Positions 7,894 to 15,421 of a stretch of 19,110 bases of DNA are shown piece after piece (within the stretch, counting starts at the first letter, position 1; each line of letters opens with the position of its first letter). The stretch spans positions 1 through 19,110 of the forward strand of contig JAGHEC010000247.1 in assembly GCA_021159525.1 (NCBI GenBank). The letters are read 5' to 3'. Origin of the DNA: Deltaproteobacteria bacterium. Its GTDB lineage: Bacteria > Desulfobacterota > DSM-4660 > Desulfatiglandales > Desulfatiglandaceae. Under the pieces are notes generated by a model. The model saw nothing but the letters and a program-made list of their open reading frames with translations, was not told where the DNA came from and did not search any database. Position numbers and translations under genes: made by a program.

Positions 7894-7919
7894 CCGGGAC
7901 AGGAAAAATTCCTTCCCGG
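7894..7919 (-). promoter_or_regulatory. Strong hairpin in the leader of hdrA2
   Basis: CCGGGA (7894-7899) pairs with TCCCGG (7914-7919), and AGGAA (7901-7905) pairs with TTCCT (7909-7913). There is one bulged base and a 3-nt loop. It lies about 12 nt upstream of the AAGGA ribosome binding site of hdrA2 and after the mvhD1 stop. There is no long T tract, so an RNA-stability or translation-control element is more likely than a terminator. Confidence 0.5.
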
Positions 7920-7982
7920 CCGATGTCTCTTAAGGCCAAAAGGCCAGCCCTCACAATTCCAAAAATCGGAGATACGACGATC

Positions 7983-8741
7983 TTACACCGGTACTCCCAG
8001 AAACCTGGGGGTCCGCCCATCATACCCGCTCAGCCCGGCCTGCCCCTTTCTTTCCAGCTCGTTGAGCCTTTTTGAGACGGTGTAGACCGGAAGGCCGGTC
8101 AGTTCGGCCATCTCGCGCACCGAACGGGGTTGTTCCGCGATGACCACCGAAATCATTGCCTTTTCAAATTCCTCCGCAGCCGCCTCCCGGACGATCGCTT
8201 GGTAATCCGCCTCGGGCATAGTCTCCTGGTAAACATTTTTCTTCTCGGTGAGCTGCCTTGAAGAGCCAACCAGCCATCGCATCCTGGGCGAATTGAGGGT
8301 CCGTTCCAGGGCCGAGAGCGAAAGGGACCAGGGGGCCGGATCAAACGGCCCCAGCTCCTGTATCTGTTGGGTGAATTTTTTCACATTATCAGCGAAAACT
8401 TGACCTTCGGCTGCGCTGGACCACTTCAGTTCCATACGCTCACGGCCAATCCCCGACAGGTCCAGCAGCTCCTGGACCACGGCCATGCGCCGAAGGGTGT
8501 AGAGATTTCCATCAATGTAATGACAGTCGCCGATGTGGCACCCGGAGATGAATACGCCGTCAAATCCCTTTTGCAGGCCGTCAATCACATACCCGGGGTC
8601 CACGCGGCCGGAACACATGACCCTGATCACCCTCATGGTGGGAGGATACTGGAGCCGGCTTACCCCTGCCAGGTCAGCGCCGGCATAAGAGCACCAGTTG
8701 CACAAGAAAGAGAGGATTCGAGGCTCAAAAGTCTCACTCAT
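7983..8741 (-). CDS. mvhD1: MvhD-family [2Fe-2S] subunit with C-terminal winged-helix domain
   Basis: This protein is 252 residues long. The N-terminal MvhD/FlpD domain contains FLCNWCSYAGADLAGVSR (Cys14, Cys17), CSGR (Cys43) and SGCHIGDCHY (Cys68, Cys73), the set expected to hold a [2Fe-2S] cluster. All Cys are encoded as Cys here. A linker of about 90 residues follows. The last 60 or so residues (from about 190) read like a winged helix: RSVREMAELTGLPVYTVSKR, then LNELERKGQ and a final basic wing. I chose the ATG at 8741 because AGGGAG lies 8 nt before it, and only 22 nt separate it from the hdrA1 stop. By family it moves electrons from a hydrogenase or dehydrogenase to HdrA. Neighbouring hdrA1 is the obvious partner, but no hydrogenase gene is present. 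The tail could be a docking or sensing element; DNA binding is unproven. Confidence 0.85.
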   Translation of the reverse strand: MSETFEPRILSFLCNWCSYAGADLAGVSRLQYPPTMRVIRVMCSGRVDPGYVIDGLQKGFDGVFISGCHIGDCHYIDGNLYTLRRMAVVQELLDLSGIGRERMELKWSSAAEGQVFADNVKKFTQQIQELGPFDPAPWSLSLSALERTLNSPRMRWLVGSSRQLTEKKNVYQETMPEADYQAIVREAAAEEFEKAMISVVIAEQPRSVREMAELTGLPVYTVSKRLNELERKGQAGLSGYDGRTPRFLGVPV

Positions 8742-8763
8742 GTCAGATCTCCCTTGCGAAGGT

Positions 8764-11700
8764 TCAGATTCGCTCAGCTCCCGCACGGATCGCCGCCCGA
8801 ATCTGGCGATCCCGGAAGTGTTTCATATCAATGGCCTTCTGAGGGCAGGCGGCAGCGCATACCCCGCACCCCTTGCAAAGGGCCGAGATATTTTCAGCGC
8901 GATATCCCTTTCCTGGGACCTCCACCAGCCGGATCGCGCCAAAGGGGCAGGAGGCCTCGCACAACCCGCACCCGATGCAGAGATCCTGATCCACCACCGA
9001 GACGATGGGTTCCACGTCAATGGTCTCCTGGCTCAGCAGACGCGCGGCCCTTCCGGCAGCGGCCTGGGCCTGGGCGATCGATTCCTCGATGGGCTTGGGA
9101 TAATGGGCCAGACCGCACACAAACACGCCGTCTGTGGAAAAATCGACAGGCCTCAGCTTGATGTGGGCCTCCAAGAAAAAACCGTCCTCATTCAACGGCA
9201 CTTTGAGCATCTTGGCGAGGTCTTCGACAGGCCTCGGAACAATGGCAGTGGCCAGGTTAAGATAGTCCACATAGAGGTGTATCGGCCTTCCCAGGATGGG
9301 GTCGGTTACGCCAATGCGGAGCATCTTTTTGCCGTCTTTGTCCACCTTTTCCACTGTAGGTTTCTGGTCCACGGAAAAGCGGATGAAGAGGACCCCCCGT
9401 TCCCTGGCCTCGCGATAAAGGTCTTCTCTTTGACCAAAGGTGCGGATATCCCTGTAAAGGACCGTAACATCCAGATCCGGTCGGGCCTTTTTGAGGGCAA
9501 TGGCCTGCTGGATAGAGGCGGTGCAGCACAGCTTTGAGCAATAAGGCCTCTCCGGCTCCCGAGAGCCTACGCACTGGATAAAGGCCACGCCGTCACAGGC
9601 GGCTAGGCGCTCGGGTTCCTTCTCAAAGAGTTGCTCCAGTTCGTGCCAGACAGTGACCCGGTCACTCTCGCCGTTCAGATATTCCTGCGGGGAACAGGGG
9701 ACTCCACCGGTGGCCACGATTACTACCCCGTGTTCCAGAGTCTTTTCCCCGGACGGCTGTTTTACCTTGGTGGTAAAGTTCCCTACAAAACCGCTGATAT
9801 CCTGGATATCCGCCTCCAGGAGGAGATCGATCCGGTCGTGCGCTTGAATACGCCGTGTAAGGTCGGCAATAAAATCAGGGACCGATTCCCCGTTCCAGGT
9901 AGTCCTGACGTTATTCGCCTGTCCGCCGAGGACGCCTGATCGCTCTACAAGAAAGGTATGGAAGCCCTGATCCGCCAGGTTAAGGGCGGCGGCCATGCCG
10001 GCCACACCGGCCCCGATCACCAGGGCATTGTGATTGACCTCCAGTTGTAACCGGTCAATCGGTTCCAAAAGACTGGCTTTGGCCACGGCCATGCGGACCA
10101 AATCCTTGGCCTTGGTGGTGGCCCTTTCCGGTTCTTTTTGATGCACCCACGAATCCTGATCCCGGATATTGGCAAACTCAAAAAGATACGGGTTCAGGCC
10201 CGCCTCCCGGATAGTCTCCTGAAAAAGGGGCTCATGGGTCCTGGGCGTGCAGGCGGCCACCACCACCCGGTTGAGGCGGTGTTCCTGTATGGTCTTGCGG
10301 ATGTTTTCCTGGGTGTCCTGACTGCACGTGAAGAGGTTGTCGCCGGCATACACCACGTTGGGGAGGGTCTTGGCGTATTCCCTGACCGCGGGCACATCCA
10401 CCACCCCGCCGATGTTGATGCCGCAATGGCAGACAAAGACCCCTACCCTGGGCTCCTCATCTGCCACCGATTTCTCCGGGGGGTATGACTTTTCGGTGGT
10501 AAGCGTATTTCGAGCCGGGGAAAGGAGGGCGGCAGACGCGGAATAGGCTGCAGAGGCCTCCATGACCGATTGCGGAATGTCCTTGACACCGGCAAAGGCC
10601 CCGCATGAAAAGATGCCTGGCCGGGAAGTGGCCACCGGCTGGAATGAACTCGTTGATGCAAATCCATCCCTGTCCAAGTCGATGTCCAGCTTGGATGCAA
10701 GTTCCCGAATCTCCGGCGATATCTCGAGCCCGGTGGAGAGGACCACCAGATCAAAGACCTCGTCGCGGATTTCCCCGTTTTCTGTCACGTAATGGATGCT
10801 GAGATCGTCTGACCCGGGGCCTGCCGGCTCGATGCTGTGAACCCGCGATCGGATAAAGCGCACCCCCTCCTCGTCTCTGGCCCGCATATAGGTCTGCTCA
10901 AAACCCTTGCCGTGGGTGCGCATATCCATAAAAAAGATGGCGGTTTCCAGGTCTCCTCCGGCATGTTCCCTGGCCACAAGGGCCTCCTTGATGGCATACA
11001 TGCAACAGACCCCCGAGCAGTAGGGATTGGCGCCCTCATGCATGTCCCTGCTCCCCACACACTGGAGCCACGCAATCTTTGCCGGGGCCTTGTGGTCGGA
11101 AGGACGGGTCAAATGACCTTCGAAAGGTCCGGATGCGTTCAGGATACGTTCAAACTGCATGCTCGTAACCACGTTAGGCAAACGTCCGTAACCGTAGACA
11201 TCCATGCCGGAGGGATCAAAAGAGGTGAAACCAGGGGCCAGTATTATAGACCCCACGTCAATCTGATGCACCTTTTCCTTTTGATTAAAATCAATGGCCC
11301 CGGCCGGGCAGAATTTTTCACAGGCCCGGCACTTGCCCTTTTCAAAATAGATGCAGTGATCTGCATCAATGGCATATTTCAGGGGCACGGCCTGCGGATA
11401 GAGGACATAGGCCGCCTTTCTGGTGCCGAGACCTTGATTATATGCATCCTCCACCTTTCGCGGGCATTTATCAGCGCATACGCCGCACGCAATGCACTTG
11501 TCCGTATCCACATACCGGGGGCGTTCCCGAACCGTGACAGTAAATCGTCCCGGTTCCCCCTCAATGGATTCCACCTCAGACAGGGTCAGGAGCCGGATGT
11601 TGCGGTGCCGGCCCACTTCCACCAGTTTTGGGGAAAGAATACACATGGAGCAGTCATTGGTGGGAAAGGTCTTGTCAAGGGCACTCATGACCCCGCCGAT

Positions 11701-11832
11701 GGCAGGGGATTTTTCTACCATGTGTACCAGAAAGCCTGAATCAGCGAGGTCCAAGGCCGCCTGGATGCCGGCGATGCCGCCCCCCACAACCATGACCGCG
11801 CCGTAAAAATTTTCCTGCGGTTTCTTTTTCAT
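8764..11832 (-). CDS. hdrA1: HdrA-family flavo-iron-sulfur protein (all-cysteine form)
   Basis: The 1022-residue cytoplasmic protein is a paralogue of hdrA2 along its whole length. Order: first FAD motif AVMVVGGGIAGIQAAL (residues 12-27), KTFPTNDCSMCILSPKLVEVG with Cys61 and Cys64, ferredoxin CIACGVCADKCP, CRACEKFCPAGAI, and YCSGVCCMYAIKEA. A second HdrA-like half begins near 464 (GVFVCHCGINIGGVVD) with GAGVAGMAAAL near 607, then YCSKLCCT. Two C-terminal [4Fe-4S] motifs are at 952 (CIGCGLCEASCP) and 986 (CKGCGVCAAACP). HdrA is the FAD-bearing bifurcating subunit of heterodisulfide-reductase complexes. The about 1000-residue two-lobed form is common in Desulfobacterota. The start is ATG 11832, with AGGGAT upstream. 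It is the first gene of the redox block, with a promoter candidate 225 nt upstream, and is paired with mvhD1 22 nt downstream. Confidence 0.88.
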   Translation of the reverse strand: MKKKPQENFYGAVMVVGGGIAGIQAALDLADSGFLVHMVEKSPAIGGVMSALDKTFPTNDCSMCILSPKLVEVGRHRNIRLLTLSEVESIEGEPGRFTVTVRERPRYVDTDKCIACGVCADKCPRKVEDAYNQGLGTRKAAYVLYPQAVPLKYAIDADHCIYFEKGKCRACEKFCPAGAIDFNQKEKVHQIDVGSIILAPGFTSFDPSGMDVYGYGRLPNVVTSMQFERILNASGPFEGHLTRPSDHKAPAKIAWLQCVGSRDMHEGANPYCSGVCCMYAIKEALVAREHAGGDLETAIFFMDMRTHGKGFEQTYMRARDEEGVRFIRSRVHSIEPAGPGSDDLSIHYVTENGEIRDEVFDLVVLSTGLEISPEIRELASKLDIDLDRDGFASTSSFQPVATSRPGIFSCGAFAGVKDIPQSVMEASAAYSASAALLSPARNTLTTEKSYPPEKSVADEEPRVGVFVCHCGINIGGVVDVPAVREYAKTLPNVVYAGDNLFTCSQDTQENIRKTIQEHRLNRVVVAACTPRTHEPLFQETIREAGLNPYLFEFANIRDQDSWVHQKEPERATTKAKDLVRMAVAKASLLEPIDRLQLEVNHNALVIGAGVAGMAAALNLADQGFHTFLVERSGVLGGQANNVRTTWNGESVPDFIADLTRRIQAHDRIDLLLEADIQDISGFVGNFTTKVKQPSGEKTLEHGVVIVATGGVPCSPQEYLNGESDRVTVWHELEQLFEKEPERLAACDGVAFIQCVGSREPERPYCSKLCCTASIQQAIALKKARPDLDVTVLYRDIRTFGQREDLYREARERGVLFIRFSVDQKPTVEKVDKDGKKMLRIGVTDPILGRPIHLYVDYLNLATAIVPRPVEDLAKMLKVPLNEDGFFLEAHIKLRPVDFSTDGVFVCGLAHYPKPIEESIAQAQAAAGRAARLLSQETIDVEPIVSVVDQDLCIGCGLCEASCPFGAIRLVEVPGKGYRAENISALCKGCGVCAAACPQKAIDMKHFRDRQIRAAIRAGAERI

Positions 11833-12271
11833 GATGTGATCCCTAACCCGGAATATAAGGACACTGCCAATGAAACGCCTACTATTTTCAAGTCATGACA
11901 ACTGGTCGGCCTTATTAAAAAAATGTCGCCATTTCGCAAAATTATTCATCCAGCTCCCCAGCCGGCAGCGCAGTCAATATCGCGAATGTTCATGACCCTG
12001 CTTTATGCATATACCGCAAACTTGCCAAGCCCATGCCTACAGCAAAAATGTAAATGCATATATAGAATGAATCGTTGTTTGTCAAGGAGTATTCTGTAGA
12101 AAAATCAATCAGCAGGCCTCCCCGTGCCAGCCTGCACGCGGCGGGTTGGCTAGCTAACCATATGATAATAGAGGCTTTTTTGAATAGGAAAGAGCTTACT
12201 CAAGGAAGTGGGAGACGCGCCGGGTCGGCAAGGCCGGCATCCAGCCACAGGCAAGTCCATATGGCCCCTGC
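11833..12271. other. 439-bp intergenic region upstream of hdrA1
   Basis: I see no gene here. The region is AT-rich compared with its neighbours and holds one good minus-strand promoter (12057-12085), leaving an apparent leader of roughly 215-225 nt before hdrA1. I found no tRNA, clear riboswitch or convincing terminator for the upstream CNB gene. Confidence 0.6.
12057..12085 (-). promoter_or_regulatory. Sigma70-type promoter for the hdrA1 transcript
   Basis: On the minus strand TTGACA (12085-12080) is followed after exactly 17 nt by TATATG (12062-12057). The -35 is a perfect match and the -10 matches 4 of 6. It lies in the only sizeable non-coding gap ahead of the redox block and points towards hdrA1. 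Confidence 0.55.
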
Positions 12272-12727
12272 TTAACCGAATATATTGGTTCCCTGGGCAA
12301 GGCACTCTTGCAGTCGCGACTTGATGATCTTGGCAATCCGTTTCATAAACAGAAAGGCCATTTCATAGTCCTTATAGAACAGGGCCTCCAGATCCGGTCC
12401 TCTCCACATATAGATCTTGACGTCCGTGAGGGCCTTTGCAGAGGCAGTGTATTTCTTTTCTTCAGTGTCCACCACGGCCGAGTAACCGAATGTGGCGCCC
12501 CTTGCCAGGGTGTGGATCAAGATATTCATGTTCGGGCTTTTCTGAACCTCCAGACCCACCTTGCCCTCGATAATGGCGCACAGGTAATGGGCATAGTCGC
12601 CTTCCTTGAAGATATATTGGCCGGCGCTGTAGTCCTTGACCGCCGTGACTTTCATAATATTTTTGAGCATCGGGTCTTTCAGGTAACTCAACAGGATAAC
12701 CGACTTCAGATCTTGTAAATCAAACAT
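12272..12727 (-). CDS. Cyclic-nucleotide-binding domain protein (CRP-like sensor fold without DNA-binding domain)
   Basis: This protein is 151 residues long. Residues of about 30-120 fit a cNMP-binding beta roll: AGQYIFKEGDYAHYLCAIIEG is the typical strand-turn signature, then LARGATFGYSAV in the phosphate-binding-cassette region. The cassette lacks the classical Glu-Leu-Ala-Leu plus Arg-Ser/Thr pattern, so the ligand may differ from cAMP. The C-terminal helix (FLFMKRIAKIIKSRLQECLA) resembles the dimer helix, but no helix-turn-helix follows, so it is not a CRP transcription factor by itself. Start ATG 12727 is set by GGAGGAG just upstream. It lies between a receiver-domain gene (137 bp upstream) and hdrA1. 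A role as a signal-responsive partner for a kinase or for the Hdr complex is inference. Confidence 0.8.
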   Translation of the reverse strand: MFDLQDLKSVILLSYLKDPMLKNIMKVTAVKDYSAGQYIFKEGDYAHYLCAIIEGKVGLEVQKSPNMNILIHTLARGATFGYSAVVDTEEKKYTASAKALTDVKIYMWRGPDLEALFYKDYEMAFLFMKRIAKIIKSRLQECLAQGTNIFG

Positions 12728-12864
12728 CGTCTCCTCCACTGTCCAGATGAACCCCCCTGTACAAGGGATTATCAAGGTTTATGTTCCGGCAAATACACCC
12801 GGCGTAACCACGGGGCAGGTGCATCCAAAACCGGCTGAACAGCGCCTATGCGCAAAGCCCCTTT

Positions 12865-13356
12865 CTAAAGCTTCTCCCCCTTACTTCGACAAACCCATTC
12901 CACCTTGGCCATTTTCTTTCCAAAATGCTTGATGAAGTATTCGCTCAATTCATCAAAAAGGACCTTCCACGTGGATGTTCCAGCCATATAAGCGGACATG
13001 ATATCTTCCAGAAGCTGATCAAGCTCCCCCATCTTGTCCTTCGGCAAAAACGCAATCGCCCCCTTGCGAATGCAGGCCATGAGGGCATCATAATTCATCG
13101 CGTGGGCAGTGAGCATCATGGCCGGCGTACCTTTTTCAATACACTCCTCCAGCAGTTTGAGACCATCAACGCCCATGATATCCAGGAGGGCCAGGTCGTA
13201 GCGGTATTTCTCTATTTTCTCGGACGCTGTCTGGTAATCCAGGGCCTTGTCAACGTCACAGTTCTCCAACAATTCGTCTATGGTTGCCAGGACGTCTTCT
13301 TCGTCATCTACGGCCAGGATCCTCTTCCCCTCAAGGTTGAATTTTCTGTCAGCCAT
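12865..13356 (-). CDS. Stand-alone response-regulator receiver-domain protein
   Basis: This protein is 163 residues long. All receiver landmarks are present: acidic Asp17-Asp18 (AVDDEED), phosphoacceptor Asp59 (LALLDIMGVDG), Thr83 (MMLTAHA) and Lys106 (FLPKDK). After the receiver there is a helical tail of about 45 residues but no recognised output domain. Signalling must therefore go by phosphotransfer or protein contact. The start ATG at 13356 follows GGGAGGGG. It is upstream of and co-directional with the CNB protein. The only sensor-like gene in the window is the broken PAS remnant at the far left, so the cognate kinase is elsewhere. Confidence 0.85.
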   Translation of the reverse strand: MADRKFNLEGKRILAVDDEEDVLATIDELLENCDVDKALDYQTASEKIEKYRYDLALLDIMGVDGLKLLEECIEKGTPAMMLTAHAMNYDALMACIRKGAIAFLPKDKMGELDQLLEDIMSAYMAGTSTWKVLFDELSEYFIKHFGKKMAKVEWVCRSKGEKL

Positions 13357-13398
13357 TTCTGCCCCTCCCTGTTCATTAGAGACCACGTACCTTGGCTT

Positions 13399-13427
13399 GC
13401 TTTAGAAGAACGAATGAGAACGGTCAA
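13399..13427 (-). promoter_or_regulatory. Possible promoter for the receiver/CNB genes
   Basis: TTGACC (13427-13422) and TAAAGC (13404-13399) are separated by 17 nt on the minus strand, about 40 nt before the receiver start codon. The -35 is good and the -10 is weak, so this is only a tentative call. Confidence 0.3.
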
Positions 13428-13564
13428 ATTAAAATTAAATAGAATCCTATCGACATATCAATGGGCTGTCAAGTGTAAAACTGTGGCAGACCTCCCCCCC
13501 TCTGCGGTTGCCCGGGGCGTTTTGTTTGAAACCTGAAAACGGGCCCCCTGTAGCAGGATAGCTG

Positions 13565-13807
13565 TTGTTTCCCGGGCCGGAATCTTTAAAACCGGGCCAC
13601 CGGGGACACGCACACATTGCCGCTATCCTGGGCATGGAACCACATACCGTTACCTGTGGACGCCGGGAACTGATGATGGGGAGATTGGACAATGACCGGA
13701 TTCGTGCAGCAGGAGCAGGCCGCCTGCCACAGGAAAAAACGCCTGAAATCATAGAAGCGACTGCAGAGATTATGGAATACAAAACTGCCGGACAGACCGT
13801 GAGTTGA
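13565..13807 (+). pseudogene. ISAzo13-like transposase N-terminal fragment
   Basis: The plus-strand frame reads HIAAILGMEPHTVTCGRREL, then RIRAAGAGRLPQEKTPEIIE and a Glu-rich stretch ending at a stop. This resembles the helix-turn-helix and linker (GRREL, R-I-R-x-x-G-x-G-R, E-K-T-P-E-I) that begin ISAzo13-family transposases. The catalytic part is absent and I cannot find inverted repeats or target duplications, so it is a relic. It lies in a 571-bp gap between the receiver gene and the rhodanese and is the only plus-strand coding trace I support. Confidence 0.5.
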
Positions 13808-13874
13808 AGGACCGGTCTTTTTCTATTTCGTAAAGCTGAAAGATGGCGCGTCAGCAAAGCTTTTCAGACAAAGA

Positions 13875-13897
13875 GGGCGCCGCGGCTTACGGCGCCC
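13875..13897 (-). terminator. Intrinsic terminator after the rhodanese gene
   Basis: GGGCGCCG (13875-13882) pairs perfectly with CGGCGCCC (13890-13897). On the minus strand TCTTTGTC follows. The T tract is short, so termination strength is uncertain. It lies about 30 nt past the rhodanese stop and would end the sulfur cluster. Confidence 0.6.
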
Positions 13898-13927
13898 TGT
13901 ACACAATGCTCCCGAAAAACGGCATTC

Positions 13928-14365
13928 CTATTCAACGGGATATCCCGCTTTTGTCCAGGCCAGCCATCCTCCCCGGATGCTGACAACATTCTTGTATCCC
14001 ATGGGTTCGAGACTGCAACAGGCCAAACTGGCCCGTCCGCCGCTCCTACAGTACATCACGATTTTGGTGGTCTTATCCGGCACCACTTTGGCGATCTTGA
14101 ATTCCAAAAGGCCCCTTGGAATATTGATGGCCCCGGGGATATGGCCCTGTTTGTACTCCCTGGGCTCCCGACAGTCCATAAAGATCGCTCCTCCCTTGTC
14201 GAGCTGGGCCTTGGCCTCTTCCACACTGATCTCTGTAATCTTGGATCTGGCCTGCTCCACCAGGTCCTTCTTGGTAAGGTCCTTTGCCAGTGTCATGGGC
14301 GCGCTAATAGCAAAAGCGAACCCGATGACCAGGGCGAACACCACAACCTTATATTTTCTTTTCAT
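13928..14365 (-). CDS. Exported single-domain rhodanese (sulfurtransferase)
   Basis: This protein is 145 residues long. It begins with a Sec-type signal peptide (MKRKYK, hydrophobic stretch, PMTLA-KD cleavage expected near residue 27), so it acts in the periplasm. The rhodanese fold shows FMDCREPREYKQGHIPGAIN (residues 62-81), the active-site loop YCRSGGRA with Cys106 as likely persulfide carrier, and the closing RGGWLAW. There is a second Cys pair (CC at 116-117) just after the active site. AAAGGAGG precedes the start ATG at 14365. It is the last gene of the yedE-tusA-dsrE cluster, after a 178-bp gap, and ends before a hairpin terminator. I infer that it handles sulfane sulfur (polysulfide, thiosulfate or similar) outside the membrane for import by the YedE-type permease. 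Confidence 0.85.
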   Translation of the reverse strand: MKRKYKVVVFALVIGFAFAISAPMTLAKDLTKKDLVEQARSKITEISVEEAKAQLDKGGAIFMDCREPREYKQGHIPGAINIPRGLLEFKIAKVVPDKTTKIVMYCRSGGRASLACCSLEPMGYKNVVSIRGGWLAWTKAGYPVE

Positions 14366-14543
14366 TGGTTTCCTCCTTTTGCAAATAACACTTTCAACTC
14401 TGAATCATTATTTCAGTTGACTTCAATGATGCCTCTCACCACAGGCCTGCTTCCACCTCCTTTCGTCCAAAAAATGCCTCCTTCTCATTTCTCCTGAGCG
14501 CTGTGCGGGATATTTCTGCTCCTGAATCTTCATGCTGAACAGG

Positions 14544-14717
14544 CTACCACCATGAAACGACCTTGTCGTTTTCAAAGATCATATCGATGAGCTTCTCGTA
14601 GTCAGCCCCTTCCGCAACCAGCGAAAATTCGGAGACTTCGTTCCCCTCAGAAAGGATGGCCATCAGGGTGTTTGCAATGTCATCCGGCTCTGACTTTAAT
14701 ATGTGCAGCAATTTCAT
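14544..14717 (-). CDS. Small 57-residue protein of the sulfur cluster, possibly TusB/DsrH-like
   Basis: The minus-strand frame from ATG 14717 encodes 57 residues: MKLLHILKSEPDDIANTLMA, then SEFSLVAEGADYEKLIDMIF and the end DKVVSWW. It starts 9 nt after the stop of the 98-residue gene, with GGAGCTC upstream, so it is almost certainly co-translated. MKLLHIL at the start, an LSEG-like turn and a terminal Trp recall TusB/DsrH subunits. However, those are about 95 residues and carry a conserved Cys, and this protein has no Cys at all. It probably corresponds to one of the two conserved hypothetical proteins of the YTD cluster. Function is unknown. Confidence 0.65.
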   Translation of the reverse strand: MKLLHILKSEPDDIANTLMAILSEGNEVSEFSLVAEGADYEKLIDMIFENDKVVSWW

Positions 14718-14726
14718 TTTGAGCTC

Positions 14727-15023
14727 CTATCCAAAAGGTATAATCAGATCCATTTCCTTTAGTTTATTACCGATCTGTTCCAGGGTCAGGTACTGGAAAC
14801 CGTGCTTCTCCGCATTAACCTTGTTGTTGGAGAAATACTCGCATTCCATGTCCTCCAGCCATTCAAGGTTCTCCTTATACTCCTGGGTCATGTCCACTTC
14901 CACATCTATGACGAACATGTAGGAATAAAAATTTTCCACCGCCAGACCCAGCGTGGAACGCGACCCCTCCCAAAGATCTTCTTTCCTTCGCACCAAAAAT
15001 GCCACGTGTTTGATGTCTTCCAT
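14727..15023 (-). CDS. DsrE/DsrF-like small protein of the YTD cluster
   Basis: This 98-residue protein begins MEDIKHVAFLVRRKEDLWEG and has a central SLGLAVENFYSYMFVIDVEV. This resembles the strand-helix-strand core of DsrE/F proteins, in which a small domain holds a transferable sulfur. The usual reactive Cys position is not obvious: the only Cys is in MECEYF (about residue 62). It starts 15 nt after the dsrE stop and is followed after 9 nt by the 57-residue gene, giving a tight operon. I read it as a non-canonical partner of DsrE, perhaps structural in a hetero-oligomer like TusBCD. The assignment to the DsrE/F fold is by pattern only. Confidence 0.7.
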   Translation of the reverse strand: MEDIKHVAFLVRRKEDLWEGSRSTLGLAVENFYSYMFVIDVEVDMTQEYKENLEWLEDMECEYFSNNKVNAEKHGFQYLTLEQIGNKLKEMDLIIPFG

Positions 15024-15038
15024 ATAATCCGTGCCTCC

Positions 15039-15347
15039 CTAAAATGCGACATACCGGTCGCATTCTTCAATCAGTTCGCCATGCCTGGCCTGAGTGGCAT
15101 AATCCTTTTCCCCGATTCCCACCACGGGCGGCTTGAGATTATGGCTTTCGAAGCCCACATTGCACAGGGACATCTTGGCCAGACCTTCCAGCTCGCCGAA
15201 ACGAGGATCCTGGGTCAACACGGTCCCCAAGTGGGTGAAAAATATGGTCACTTCCACGTCGCCCTTGTTTTTGGCCGCCTGGCACAACCGGATGACTTTG
15301 TCCAAATGCTTGTCAGAACTGACAAGAACTCCCAGTTTTCTGGCCAT
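15039..15347 (-). CDS. dsrE: DsrE-family sulfur-carrier protein
   Basis: This protein is 102 residues long. It has the DsrE/DsrF/peroxiredoxin-like core: KLGVLVSSDKHLDKVIRLC, VEVTIFFTHLGTVL, and LAKMSLCNVGFESHN with Cys62 at the place expected for the sulfur-binding Cys. The start ATG at 15347 follows AGGAG by 6 nt; a longer upstream frame would lack a ribosome site. DsrE proteins accept sulfane sulfur from or pass it to TusA in the cytoplasm. It lies 74 nt after tusA and directly before a second DsrE-like gene. Among known types it is closest in organisation to the dsrE of YTD clusters rather than to dsrEFH of phototrophs. Confidence 0.8.
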   Translation of the reverse strand: MARKLGVLVSSDKHLDKVIRLCQAAKNKGDVEVTIFFTHLGTVLTQDPRFGELEGLAKMSLCNVGFESHNLKPPVVGIGEKDYATQARHGELIEECDRYVAF

Positions 15348-15421
15348 AGCTCTCTCCTGACATTTGTCTGCGCCGAATGAAAGGGAAGGACGCACGCCGA
15401 TCCCTCAACCCAGCCTGTTTG

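Noticed and set aside
12020..12045. Sigma54 promoter (TTGGCA and TTGC on the minus strand)
   Set aside because: The GG and GC elements do not have the required 10-nt spacing.
14380..14530. A short basic open frame between the 57-residue gene and the rhodanese
   Set aside because: It has no good ribosome site, a biased Arg/His composition and no family resemblance.
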